Positions 1 to 10,823 of a DNA stretch of 64,000 nt are shown in pieces. The DNA lies in assembly GCA_947034885.2 (NCBI GenBank), contig OX344753.2, forward strand, positions 28,970,347-29,034,346. Reading direction: 5' to 3'. How positions within the stretch are numbered: the stretch's first letter is position 1; each line of letters starts with the position of its first letter. Both the position numbers and the translations under genes were made by a program. The stretch comes from Thuidium tamariscinum. Its lineage: Eukaryota; Streptophyta; Bryopsida; Hypnales; Thuidiaceae. Under the pieces are notes generated by a model. It was not told the origin of the DNA. It worked only from the letters and a program-made list of their open reading frames with translations, and ran no database searches.

Positions 1-2754
1 TAGATATGATGTTATTGGTCTTATACATTCATATCTTCTAAATTCGGTCATGATACAATCTGTATGTAACTAGTTTGACTAGAATGACCAATCCTTGCAC
101 CACAAATTCCTTTGTAGCGTTCTATTTTGCATATCTACATATGTTTTAATGTCACACCCTTGTTAATAAATTTCTTGATTATGTATTTACCAAAAGCACT
201 CCAAAAACTACCATTTCTAGTACAAGTACCAAATTTGGAAAAAAAAACACTATTGGACACATGAAACGATAGGAACTTGTAGTACATTGAATAGGAAACA
301 AGTGAAATTTTAAAAAAAAAATTTCATTGTGTAGATTATAAGATGTGAGCTTTCAAATTTATAGAAATTCCTTTTTTGGCCCAACAAAAAATTGGGCACC
401 TACAAACTAGTGGTAAGTCTAAACTAGTATTAAGTCTCTGGATCTTTGAAAATAAATTTTAAGTTTCTAGTTATGATAAAAGTGATTTTTCTCAAACTAC
501 TTAAACTATCCATTTACAAAAAAACAACCCAATATTAGGTCATAACTTTTGATTCATATTTCTAAATGTTCTAAATCTTATTATATATAGAAAAAAATTT
601 ACACCTTCTATTAAAATTTAGGTCCAAAATACGGATATTTTAAATTACATGTCTCAACCTAAATTTGCTATGTTGCCAAATTTACTATGCTCATCCTTAA
701 CCCCTAAATGCCCAAGCCTTTTCAAGTGTGTTTTGACTATGGAAAAAACGCATTGGCTTGTAGTCATCTCTAATGAAGCACATTGATTTTTTTTCAAAAT
801 CTAACCATACAAATGTTTAAAGAATTGTTTATTAATAAATACTCCAATTTTGAGTGCAAAATTGTATAGGAGTTGTGAGATTATAAAGAGAGAAGAGTAC
901 ATTTTTTATATTTAGTATGCTGCCTTTATCCACAATGCTTCCCAAATTTGTATATAAATGTTTTTTGGGATTGGAGGTGGCATGAACAGTTACATAGAGT
1001 GTTAGCACACTAAAATGAAATTCTAAAAAACTTGATTTCACATGAAAAGCTATTAAACTCATTACACAATCCACCTTGCAATTGTTGAAATGCAATTATT
1101 TTTTATAAGTAGAAATTGTAAGTAGCTCCAAATCAATAGTTGTATGTTAAAATTTTCAATGGTGAATATCATGAAAATACTTTTGTACACTTGTGAGCTC
1201 TCCTAACTCCACCCTCGAGCTAAGAGTTTTTCACACGGGTCTTGTGTCTAATCGAGTTTTCTTCCTAATTGGGTAAAAAAGAAAGCCTTCCAAGCAATGA
1301 ACTCTTTTAGTCACGTCTTTTGAGTGTTTCTAATCTAATTTCGTGGTTATAATTCTTTCTATTCTATTCTAAAATTCAACCCAACGAGGCCCTATTCTAT
1401 TCTATTTTATCAAATGATGTTACCTAAACCTAATTCCAAGCGTTTGGTAAAAAGAAACTTAACAGTAAAACAATGAGAATGAAAATCAAATGTGAGCGGT
1501 TTACCTCCTCTGCGTAAATCTCCATGGTCCCGTCGTCAAACATCATCATGTGTAAATATTCCCCTACAACCTCGCCATCGAAATCATCCCGACTTTCCAT
1601 CTAATCCATAGTAGTTTCCCACAACTGTTGGTAAATTTCCTCCTAATTAAAAGAAACCACTGGAAGTTATGTAGATTCAAGTTAATTGCACATTCTCTCT
1701 TCAATTCCTAATTTATTGGTAATTGGAAAATGTCACAATATTTTGAATCTACTAAATAGTTCGAATGATCAATGGAAATCCTATCTAATTGTTAGTATTA
1801 TTATTTTTTGATTAATTGAATTAGCAAATTAATTGATTAGCAACTTAATTGAATTACGAATTTAAGAATTAAATTTCACCTGATTTTGAAGTAATGACTT
1901 GTTCTTTTGTTTTCTTTCTTTTGGCTTTTGTGAATGAATTAGAATTAAAATATTATCATCAAACCTAATTAATTCAATTTCTTGGTAATTCCTAACGAAA
2001 TTGGTTGTCAATTAGTTTGGCTTTTTAGAATTAATTAAAATAAAGAATTGCAACCAAATCTTTTATAATCCAATTAATTTTAATTTCTTTTAAATTCCTA
2101 AAGAAATTGGTTGTCAATTTGTCTTTTTTAATTTGGCTTATGAGGATTAATTTGAATAAAGAATTGCAACCAAATCTTTTATAATCCAATTAATTTTAAT
2201 TTCCTTAAAATTCCTAAAGAAATTGGTTGTCAATTTGTTGTTTTCCTTTTGGCTTATTAGGCCTAATAAAACAAAACTAACAAAATCCAAACCTTTTAAG
2301 AATCTAATAGCCAAAGAATGTAGAACATTCCAAAAGACCGAGAACAATTTCAATAGTGTTATTCCAAATAAATGGATTTTTTATTCTCAAAGGTCAACCC
2401 CCAAGAATAAAGAATCCCACTCTATAGTGTTATTCCAAAGAAATTAGTTTTTTAATCTAATTTGTCACGGTTAGGAATCTCACCACCTTAATCTTCCACC
2501 TAGTTCTCTTTCTTTCTCATTCTTATTTTGCAAAAGTTGTTGCAATTTTGAGAGTTAGAGGATGGCTATGGCGGTTGAGTTGTCGATGGTTGAAGAACTT
2601 CTTAGATGTTGCAAATTTTAAGTTTTTTGATGGAAAATTGAAGGGAGAGGTTGGGAATTTCCCTTCCAACTCCTTTTAATTTGGTTAAAAATTTCAATGT
2701 TTGCAATGTCAATTAAGCAAAAGGTTTTGTGTGATAGTGAAACTTACTTGAGTT
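1..2754. other. AT-rich gene-free spacer
   Basis: No coding region with convincing composition is visible on either strand; the short open frames are ordinary for AT-rich DNA. The stretch from about 1,780 to 2,460 repeats short TTAATTNAATT and AATTGGTTGTCAATTTG phrases, as in a decayed tandem or dispersed repeat. A TTAA followed by CCCCTAAATG at 697-710 resembles the ends of piggyBac-type elements further on (see 6,771 and 56,583). Confidence 0.6.
697..715 (+). repeat. piggyBac-type element terminus (orphan)
   Basis: TTAA at 697-700 is followed by CCCCTAAATGCCC, the same start as the element end at 6,767-6,780. The sequence to its left (about 630-690, including TTGCTATGTTG) resembles the DNA just inside the right end at about 13,770-13,835. 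Adjacent or nested copies of one family are likely. No partner end was identified. Confidence 0.4.
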
Positions 2755-2780
2755 GATTTGAGTTGTAGTTTTGGTTTAGA

Positions 2781-2868
2781 ATCAGTCCCTGGACCTCCGA
2801 ATCAGTCCCTGGACCTCCCGAAATCAGTCCCTGGCCTCCGAAATCAGTCCCTGGCCTCTCCGAATGAG
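2781..2868. repeat. Four-copy 20-bp minisatellite
   Basis: Four near-identical units starting ATCAGTCCCTGG lie at 2,781, 2,801, 2,823 and 2,843. They lead into a GC-rich island (about 2,870-3,005) that stands out from the AT-rich surroundings. The island could be part of a retrotransposon LTR or a captured fragment; no gene is recognisable in it. Confidence 0.75.
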
Positions 2869-3005
2869 CTTAGAGCTCCCTCCCACGACCCCGGCTGCCC
2901 AGCCGCTGCCACGTGGCGAGGCGCGGTTGGTCCGGGCCCTCCGTCCGTCCTTCCTGGCCCTTCCTTCAGCCGGTTCGGGATCAGCCCGACTGGCTTGGCC
3001 GGCTC

Positions 3006-6000
3006 TGTCTAATTTTTGGTATTTTTTGGATTACTAATCACCTTTGATTTTCTAGATTATCACTTGACTAAACTAAATAGATGTTGATTGACACTAAACT
3101 AATAATCAACACGACTAACTAATGGGGGAAGGAAATAAGGGCTAGACTTAACTTAAAGGAAGTGAGCCAACCTTGCTACTTTTATCAATCTATAATCGTC
3201 CCAAGGTCGCCACGTAACCAAGTGTGAAAGGAAGGAAGGCAACATGCAACAAGAGATGATATAGAGAGGAGCCTTTCTTCTCTTTTAATCCTTGAGTACT
3301 TATCACCACCTTGCTAATTTCTCTTGGTAAACGCCTTTATAGTGTCTTGAATTTATTTTCTTTCTACCTTTGATTGTGGGTTCAAAGCTTCGCCGTGTGA
3401 GGTTTTAGCAATAGTATTTTGACACTTTGATCGCAAAAGGAGGTGCACATGACAGTGCTTAATCGGACTTTCACTTTAAGTTATCAAAATTTCCCGTATT
3501 TCAAGGTTTTGCACTCAAAGGAGGTACATATGATAGTGTTTGAACCGAACTTTGATGCTCTGCACTTGAAATTTCCGCTCTACGAAGTCAACGCAAGATC
3601 GAGGCTTAACCTCTTACACAAATTTTCGGAATGAAGAGTCAATTGAAGGGGCCCTAAGCCTTCAAAATTCCACAACGAAATACATAAAACTTGGCCAAAC
3701 CGTTGGTCCAAGTAGTGCTCCAGCCACGCCGGTAGCACTTAAGTGAAATAACAAAGTGTCGGTGCGAGAAATAAGGGTACTGGCAACCTCGAGGGGGGCC
3801 CATATATACCCGTGGCCAGGCCCCTCTCGGTAATTGTCGGTGAAAACACTTTGTTACTTCCTACCCTAAACTACCCTAATGTAATTCCAAAATATTAGTT
3901 GTTTAATGGTGGAAATTTCTAAAAACATCCCCATTTTGTCAAAGAAATCTTGGCCAAATCAAATCCAAGATCTTAACCCAAAATATTTTGGAATTAACCC
4001 TAATTTACGTAGATATTTTGCAAATTAACCAAAAGTTATTTTGAAAATTGTCTTTCTTTAGCCCAAAGATGGCTTTTTACGCAAGAAAGAGATCTTGACC
4101 AAATTCAATCTTTGATTTTCCAAGAGATATTTCCAAAATCACTTCTAATTAACCGCAATTAACGATTAAAAAGTCAAACTAAGAGCTGACCCTCTCTATC
4201 TTTTAGGGAACAACTCGAAACAAAAAACCGTCTGCGCCATTGTCTTCAGAAGACCCCAATTAGCCTAAGGGACCCCTTACCCCACACTCCTAGGCCATTT
4301 GGGCATCCAAATTGGAATTATGGTAACTCCAATTAAAAGTAAAAAATCTAACTTTTAGGATTTGCGCATTTCGATGAATCTGTCAGGCTAGGGTTGTTAG
4401 GAATGTCCGTGAAAGTAAGGAATGACTCCTTATTTGCAACAATTGGACATCATTCGCTCCTGATACGCCAGTCAACCCGCTGTCAACTTGTAACTTCCAG
4501 TAAATTTCGATGTCGATGTCGGTTTTGGTAGTTGGGAATGTTGGAATGTCTTCAAACTTGACCGGGCGCTTATTAAGCACACAAAAACCTATCCTAATTT
4601 TTAGTGAGATTTTACCGCATCATATGTAATTTCTATGATTTTACGAACATTTCTATGTGCGGTTGACTTCCCATGGAGTCAACGTGGAATTTCGGAAAAA
4701 TCCGAAATAAATTGGGTAACATCTAGGGCAATCCTAGATTCTTGGTGTAAGTCCCACGCAACCTTGCATCTTTCTAATTTTAGCAATTTGGAATTACTTT
4801 GCCCAATTGGACAATTTCATTCCCGATGTCCGGGAATCTTGGACAACTGTTTGATTCTTGTTCGCTCCTGGCATGCTCCTATCCTTGGAATACCTCTCTG
4901 TAGTCTTCAATCTCTAATCCTCCATCTTTTGCCTCGTGAAGTTCGAAATCTCCAAATCTGTTATAGTGGTTTTACTTTTAAATTCAATTTATTCTAAAAT
5001 TGAACTTAAGCCCTAGTAACTCTCCCACGCTCGTAGTAGACTCTTTTAGCTTAGTCAGTATGTCACGTGCATCCTTAAAAGGTTGACTTTGCACAGACAT
5101 TCGCTAGGACTGACTAACTCTCTATTCCTTATTTATCTCGGAATTACTAAATCTTTACATAAACTTGCTTTGGAGACTTAGAATGATTCAAATTTCTAGT
5201 ATTAGGAATTTTCCACCATCTAAGTTGGTTTTCCACCATTTTGGCATAGACTGACACCAAAACTCCCTCAACATTCTTTTTATGTCTTTTTCTTGAATAT
5301 TTTGACTAATTTTCGCCATTTAATCGCGAAAAATGGACCCAGAGTCCTGAGTGCCATCTCGAGGGCTCACAACACTTCCCATTGGAACCATTTGCAAAGC
5401 AAATGGATATGTACAATTTCTTGGATTTCAAATCAATTGAAATTGCTAAACGCTAGGAAATGAAGATTAATTGGCAAGCTTTACTCTTCACTTTTGGTAC
5501 ATGTATGCCTTTGAAGACTTCTAAATAATCAAATATGTATTTTTTTCAGTGAAAAATAAAAGTTTTCAATAGTTAACCCTTAAAATTGCTCAAATTTTTT
5601 TTAAATGGTCAAAGGAATTTAACTACCCGCTCAAAAATGGGCTTGAAATTTCAGATCGACCATATATGTGTACTTTATAAGTCCTAATCAAATGACTAAG
5701 CTATTGTGATTTTTTGTACCAAAAGAATGAGACAAAAACTAACCACACTGTCTTGTAGATGATTATTTATCCTTTCTAAAAACGTAACACTTGACCCAAT
5801 CCAACTTTCCTAGCGTAAGTTATAGATGGATTAAGTTTCACACTTAAAACTTCATCCATAGATTTCTACTAGCTTTCTAATTCAAAATGACTCCAAGTCT
5901 TAAATGAAGATTATAGACATTAACCTCTATTGATAACCCAAGTTTGGTTTATACTAAATGATTTCTTTAATTTTTCATCCAAATCTAGTTTAATACTTCA

Positions 6001-6766
6001 TCTTCCTAGAACTTCTACAATTTATAGTAATTCTTTGAGTGATAGACATCTATGGAATCTAATTTATTGGTTTTACAAGACTATGGTCTTAACCTCCCCT
6101 TTTCATCTATTTTATGAGTTCATAATTAGGATTTCTTAGTCCTTAAATCTCTATCTAAGTATTGACAACTTATTATTTTTAATAGTTTCATTTTTTTTCT
6201 TTTACATCTTAATTCTAGCTTTTTAAGTTGATATAACACTTACCCCCTTTGTTTCACTAGAAGGCTCCAAATCAAGTAGAGTCTCTATCTTACTAAAAAA
6301 CTTCATTTCTTTATTTTGACCATTTTGTAATAGTTTTTTCTTGACTTTTTTGTGCTAAATGACCTTGTAGAGGCAAGTGAAACAATGTGGGAGCAAATCT
6401 TTAGATTTGCAAGGTTGGCCTAGCCCATTTAAAGCTCATTGTATGAATTGTACCTTCAAACACTAGTATTAACAATGTGTTTAATGACCACATCATTGCT
6501 ATGAAAATTTGATTATAAAGTCAACTAGTTTGTTATTTATTGTGAATATTTAGGTTAGGGAATATGTTTTTAGAATCTTAGTATTGCCACCACCCTTCAA
6601 TAATTAAAAATGATAGAACCAACAACATTTTCAAACTATACTAAGAAAATCTTACTTTGCACATGGATTTTGAATGTCTAAACAATAGCTTCTAAGCTAG
6701 TCGTTTTGCATAGATCTAAAGCATGGGTTTATTCTTCTTGAATGCATGTATTGCTAGCACTATGTT
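3006..6766. other. Gene-free spacer with old repeat fragments
   Basis: No convincing gene. At about 3,436-3,490 and 3,518-3,575 a phrase beginning AAAGGAGGT is imperfectly duplicated. At about 3,790-3,830 an inverted pair (CGAGGGGGGCC / GGCCCCTCTCG) surrounds a TATATA, perhaps an LTR promoter remnant. The part around 4,440-4,650 is a diverged copy of sequence at 19,420-19,650. The rest is AT-rich and featureless. Confidence 0.5.
4440..4650. repeat. Dispersed repeat, copy 1
   Basis: It shares ordered phrases with 19,420-19,650: GCTCCTGATACGCCAGTCAAC against GCTCCTGGTATGCCAGTCAAC, and CTAATTTTTAGTGAGATTTTA in both, at similar spacing. This is an old dispersed element of unknown class, possibly LTR material; no ends were found. 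Confidence 0.55.
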
Positions 6767-7469
6767 TTAACCCCTAAATGTCTTAGACTATGTTTTGAAG
6801 AAAGTAGTCAAAAAAGGGGTGTTTGTGGAATGTGAGAAGTGGACAATGCATGATGGGATTTTTTCAGATTTCAACCATAAGATCTTGAACTAGACTTCAC
6901 AATACATCAACTTACAAATTTTCATTGGTAAATTCATTGATGTGAGTGAGATCTAAAAGTTCAAAGTTCATTTTTTTTTTCCACTGCAAAAATTTCGGGC
7001 AGCTGCACTTAGACTGCTGAATTCTACATGTATGCAATTTGATTTTGGTGGTTACTCTTTAGATTAGGGTACTTATATAAGTCAAGAACACACTAGAAAA
7101 ATTTCAAAGCCATTGAGCAAGTAGAACACAATCTAAACAACATAATTGTAGACTGAGGTTTGGCAAAAGTGGTGTACACTGGCATTTTTTCCATCAATGA
7201 ATTCCTTCTTTTGATTATTTCAGATCAAAAATCTGAATGGTGTAAGCAAAGATGTGAACTTACTTTACGACAAAAAATTATCTTCCTTACAAAATTCACA
7301 AATCTCAAAGTGTGGGACTCAAAAATTAGCCACAGCCTTCTGAGCACACTTCAGGCTTTTGGGCACCCCTCGAATTCAGGGTCATTCCTTCAACCCGGTC
7401 TTCTTCCTCTGACAAATCGGCCTTCAGCAATCCCCAAACTAGAAAGTCCCAAGGGTGCCAGTCAAACCT

Positions 7470-7562
7470 TGCCTCGAAATTGTCAGTTCGGGCGGACTCT
7501 GCCTCATGCTACACAAATCCTGCCTCGAAGTTGTCAGTTCGAGCGGACTCTGCCTCATACTG
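7470..7562. repeat. Two-copy 48-bp direct repeat
   Basis: A phrase of about 48 bp containing TGCCTCGAAGTTGTCAGTTCG occurs twice in tandem with few differences. It lies in a locally GC-richer stretch (about 7,330-7,720) that has open frames on the plus strand but no recognisable protein. A gene exon is possible but unsupported. Confidence 0.6.
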
Positions 7563-7989
7563 ACGGAGGCACTTGAGGTGGCCAAGGAGATCACAGCATT
7601 TCAAAGGCTGGGGGATGAATGCCGGCCCCCAACACATGGATGCACTTGGGAGTCTATTCGTCCACATCAGCCCCTCATGCCCTTAGTCCCTCATCTGCGC
7701 TCAGAGGACTGCTCCCAAAACTGGGAGCAAAATTTCAGTTTCTTGAGAATTCACTTCAAGCTTTGTGCTACTTGGACCCTCCTCCATAAAATTACTAAAA
7801 TGATGCAAGAAAGCTAAACATGATGACACCACTGTAAATGGAAGCCTTCATTGGGTATGGTTTTTATGAATGTAAATGAAAAGATTAGAAGAGAATTATA
7901 AAGGTAAGCTAGGCAATGATAGAGGGTTCATAAATGTAAGCCAAAACAATTAGAACATAGTTTCATAAATTTGAAATTTGGGGGGACAT

Positions 7990-8290
7990 AATCATGGAGG
8001 GGAGCAAAAAAAAATAGGGTACAATTATAGAGGTTTAGGGTACATGATAGAAGGTTTTCTAAGGAGACAAACAAAATAGGAGACAATCATAAAGGTTTGC
8101 CCAAAACAAATTCTACACAATCATGGAGGGGAGCAAAAAAATAGGGTACAATTATGGAGATGAGCTAATACATGATAGAAGGTTTACTAAGGAGACTTCA
8201 AAAAATAGAATACAATTCTAAAGGTTAGCCCAAAACAAATTCTATACAATGATGAAGGGGAGAAAAAAAATAGGGTATAGTTATAGAGGT
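7990..8290. repeat. 129-bp tandem repeat, about 2.4 copies
   Basis: The phrase AATCATGGAGGGGAGC starts at 7,990 and 8,119, with a diverged third start at 8,248, giving a 129-bp period. The array sits between the left end of the piggyBac-type element and the 3' end of its transposase gene, so it is subterminal. Subterminal repeats often matter for transposase binding, but nothing here shows that directly. Confidence 0.75.
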
Positions 8291-8302
8291 GAAGAAATAA
8301 AT

Positions 8303-8367
8303 GTATTAGGTGTATTAGGTGTATTAGGTTTACTAAGTTCACCTAATACACCTAATACACCTAATAC
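8303..8367. repeat. Perfect 27-bp hairpin
   Basis: Arms at 8,303-8,329 and 8,341-8,367 are exactly complementary around an 11-nt loop. Each arm consists of about three tandem GTATTAGGT units, so the structure is an inverted pair of a 9-bp repeat. It lies about 220 bp beyond the stop codon of the piggyBac transposase gene, on the 3' side of a minus-strand transcript. It could act as an RNA hairpin near the 3' end or form a cruciform. Confidence 0.85.
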
Positions 8368-8587
8368 TTCTGAGAGCACATGTTTGTAAAGCTAAGATCC
8401 AAAATTTCTATATGTTTTGGAAAAATGGTTAGAAGATCTACTAGAAGAAATAAATGTCCAAAAAAATTATAAAGGAGAGAAGGCTTTACATAAAGCCCAC
8501 ATTTTCAAAGCTATGCAATCACAACTACAATAACTTTTGGCAAGACTTTACAACTAATTCTCCTAAAAACACATGATTGAATTTACC

Positions 8588-10456
8588 TTATGCTCTTTGG
8601 TTGTACGGCCGTGCATAGCGATGTCGCGGCCCATAGTGATACTCCTCAAAACATCCCCGATTTAGGCATAAAAATACCCGATTGCAAGTCCGGCAATAGT
8701 AAGTACACTTAGGGTCCCCACATACTATGCATGGTCGCCTCAATCGACTTGAAGTTGGCAAGTGAGGGCGTGGAACTTCTTCTTCATCCACATTAGTTCC
8801 TTGCCCTTGCCAATTTTGTATAAGAGCATCACACAAATTGGCCTTGAATTGGAGGTGAGTAATTGATTTTTTTGGATGCCGACGTTGGTGCAAGAGTCCT
8901 AGGTAGATGATATACATATTCACCACCATTGTATCCAATAAGAAGTAAAAAACTCGATGCCACCACTTGTGGGATCTAGTTTGGCTAGAGTATGAAGCTC
9001 TAAGTTGGTCCGCTACATCAACTCCCCTCATGTGGGTGGTGTATTCCAAATGCATAGGGGAGGTTGGAATTGCATCTCTTCTTGCCCCATTCCTTCGAGG
9101 AATTGTAGGTATCGGCACACATGGAAACTCAATAAGCAAAGCATGAGTGGAAATGAGAAGGACCGGGGGTTTATCTTTCCACATGACACATGCAATGCCG
9201 TGAGATTCATGCATCCTCCACTCTAATGTCCCTTGAGGTGAATTTGTCCAATTTTGAACCGCTTTTAGTTCCACGGGTAGGCCCACCCGATTTGACCTCA
9301 TCGTACCAGTGGCATAAATATCGAGTCCCGACAACTCCGTAAATAATCCAATGCTAGAAAAATAGTTGTCCGTGACAACTACATGCCCCATACCTTCTAG
9401 CCCATTCAATAACCTCATAACCACATTATGTGCCACATTGGCCTCCACTTGTTGCACTGGCGGTATTGCGTGCACTCCTTCATGTCCAGCTCCACAATAA
9501 ATTTCGAAATTGAAAACATATTTTGATGATGAGTCCGCCAAACACCAAACCTTGATGCCCCATTTTTGTGTCTTTTTAGGCATATATTGTTGAGCCGGAC
9601 AATATGAGCCTTTGTATCCTATCATCATTTCGTCAATAGTAAGGTACTTCCCTAAAGTCCACTCACGCTTGAAACTATCTCTAATATCATGAACAAACCA
9701 ACGTACTTGCCCCATTTTATCATAACCGGGCATATCTCTCTCCCTAACATAGCTAGATGGGTTGGTGACATACAAACATCTAGTTATTGCTTCAAACCTC
9801 TTCCTAGACAATATTTTAGAAATTCTAGGGCAATGAAAAAAGGACCCTTCTTTGCTCCAATATGTCCTTGTGTGTGGTTGTTTTTTCAACCCCATAAACA
9901 TGCGAGTTGCTAAATAGGCTTTCAATGTTGCAACCGTCAAAGGCAACCATCCTTGTCCACCCCTAGTTTTTCCATGCTCATCTGGTGTGGTTGCATAACG
10001 ATTACTCTCTACAACGATTTTACACAAGAGAGTATAAGGCCAAAATAATGAAAACAATTGCATGAAGGTGGGCATGACACGGAAACTTCTACGTGGCCCT
10101 CGTGCACCTACAAAAGTTTTTCGTGAGGGCTCAAAAGTGAAATGGGATCGTGACCATGTAGAATTCCTAAACCTATGTTTCACACTCAAAGGGTTGTCCG
10201 GGTCTCCACCATCACTACTTTCATCGCCATCATATGCATCCTCACTTTCTGATGAATTATCCAATGTAGGAGCACCATTACCCATCCTTCTTCTTTGAAC
10301 TCTCCTTCTCTCATGCATGGTATGAGGATTGACATATACCTCATTAATTGGTTGGCCAATCGTCCAAGGGGGGCTCAGGATCAAATGGAAAATGTTGAAC
10401 TCCATGCAAATTGATGACAACCTCATCCACCAAGTTGGAATGTATTGTGGGTGCAC
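8588..10456 (-). CDS. PiggyBac-type DDD transposase (PGBD-like)
   Basis: This is the catalytic part of a cut-and-paste transposase that excises and inserts DNA at TTAA. The open frame is 622 residues. The three expected Asp motifs are present: LTIDEMMIGYKGS (about residue 275), VVVTDNYFSS (about 363) and MRGVDVADQL (about 478), with spacing close to known piggyBac proteins. A Cys-rich zinc-binding tail follows (CIVCGDPKCTYYC, then a C-x4-C-x4-H-like stretch, about 575-608). The N-terminus is acidic. Met47 (MHERRR) is a more natural start than the first Met. Upstream of about 10,350 a different frame looks coding (HSNLVDEVVINLHGV), preceded by a splice-acceptor-like TTTCAG near 10,480. This suggests an earlier exon and a frameshift near 10,345-10,355. 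The core looks intact; activity is uncertain. Confidence 0.9.
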   Translation of the reverse strand: MHPQYIPTWWMRLSSICMEFNIFHLILSPPWTIGQPINEVYVNPHTMHERRRVQRRRMGNGAPTLDNSSESEDAYDGDESSDGGDPDNPLSVKHRFRNSTWSRSHFTFEPSRKTFVGARGPRRSFRVMPTFMQLFSLFWPYTLLCKIVVESNRYATTPDEHGKTRGGQGWLPLTVATLKAYLATRMFMGLKKQPHTRTYWSKEGSFFHCPRISKILSRKRFEAITRCLYVTNPSSYVRERDMPGYDKMGQVRWFVHDIRDSFKREWTLGKYLTIDEMMIGYKGSYCPAQQYMPKKTQKWGIKVWCLADSSSKYVFNFEIYCGAGHEGVHAIPPVQQVEANVAHNVVMRLLNGLEGMGHVVVTDNYFSSIGLFTELSGLDIYATGTMRSNRVGLPVELKAVQNWTNSPQGTLEWRMHESHGIACVMWKDKPPVLLISTHALLIEFPCVPIPTIPRRNGARRDAIPTSPMHLEYTTHMRGVDVADQLRASYSSQTRSHKWWHRVFYFLLDTMVVNMYIIYLGLLHQRRHPKKSITHLQFKANLCDALIQNWQGQGTNVDEEEVPRPHLPTSSRLRRPCIVCGDPKCTYYCRTCNRVFLCLNRGCFEEYHYGPRHRYARPYNQRA

Positions 10457-10657
10457 TGGAACTCTCCCCTAGCCTGAAACCACCATAGAAGCATATATGT
10501 TCATATGTTTTTTATAAGCCTTTGAGGAAATTTTAGTCTTAGAAAATTTAGTACATTGTTTGAAAATTTGTGTTTTTATTGCACTGGAGAGTACTTACAG
10601 TATTGAAAAAAAATTAGAAACTATACTAATGTAATGGCCACAGGAAAACACGATCTT

Positions 10658-10757
10658 GCAAGTAAACCCATCTGAACCCAACTGCAAGTAAACCCATCTG
10701 AGCCCAATTGCAAGTAAACCCATCTGAGCCACAACTGCAAGTAAACCATCTGAGCTA
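10658..10757. repeat. 26-bp tandem repeat, four copies
   Basis: Units starting GCAAGTAAACCCATCTGA lie at 10,658, 10,684, 10,710 and 10,737, nearly identical. The array sits between the piggyBac transposase gene and the acidic gene upstream, probably in an intron or promoter. Confidence 0.85.
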
Positions 10758-10823
10758 ACTCAGTAGAACAGTACAGGGTACCCACATAAAGGAAGCATCT
10801 GCAGTCGCAGCCTGCCCAGGAAG

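Noticed and set aside
7160-7817. Coding genes of 138 and 120 codons
   Set aside because: Two overlapping frames over a short duplicated segment; no family resemblance and no clear start context.
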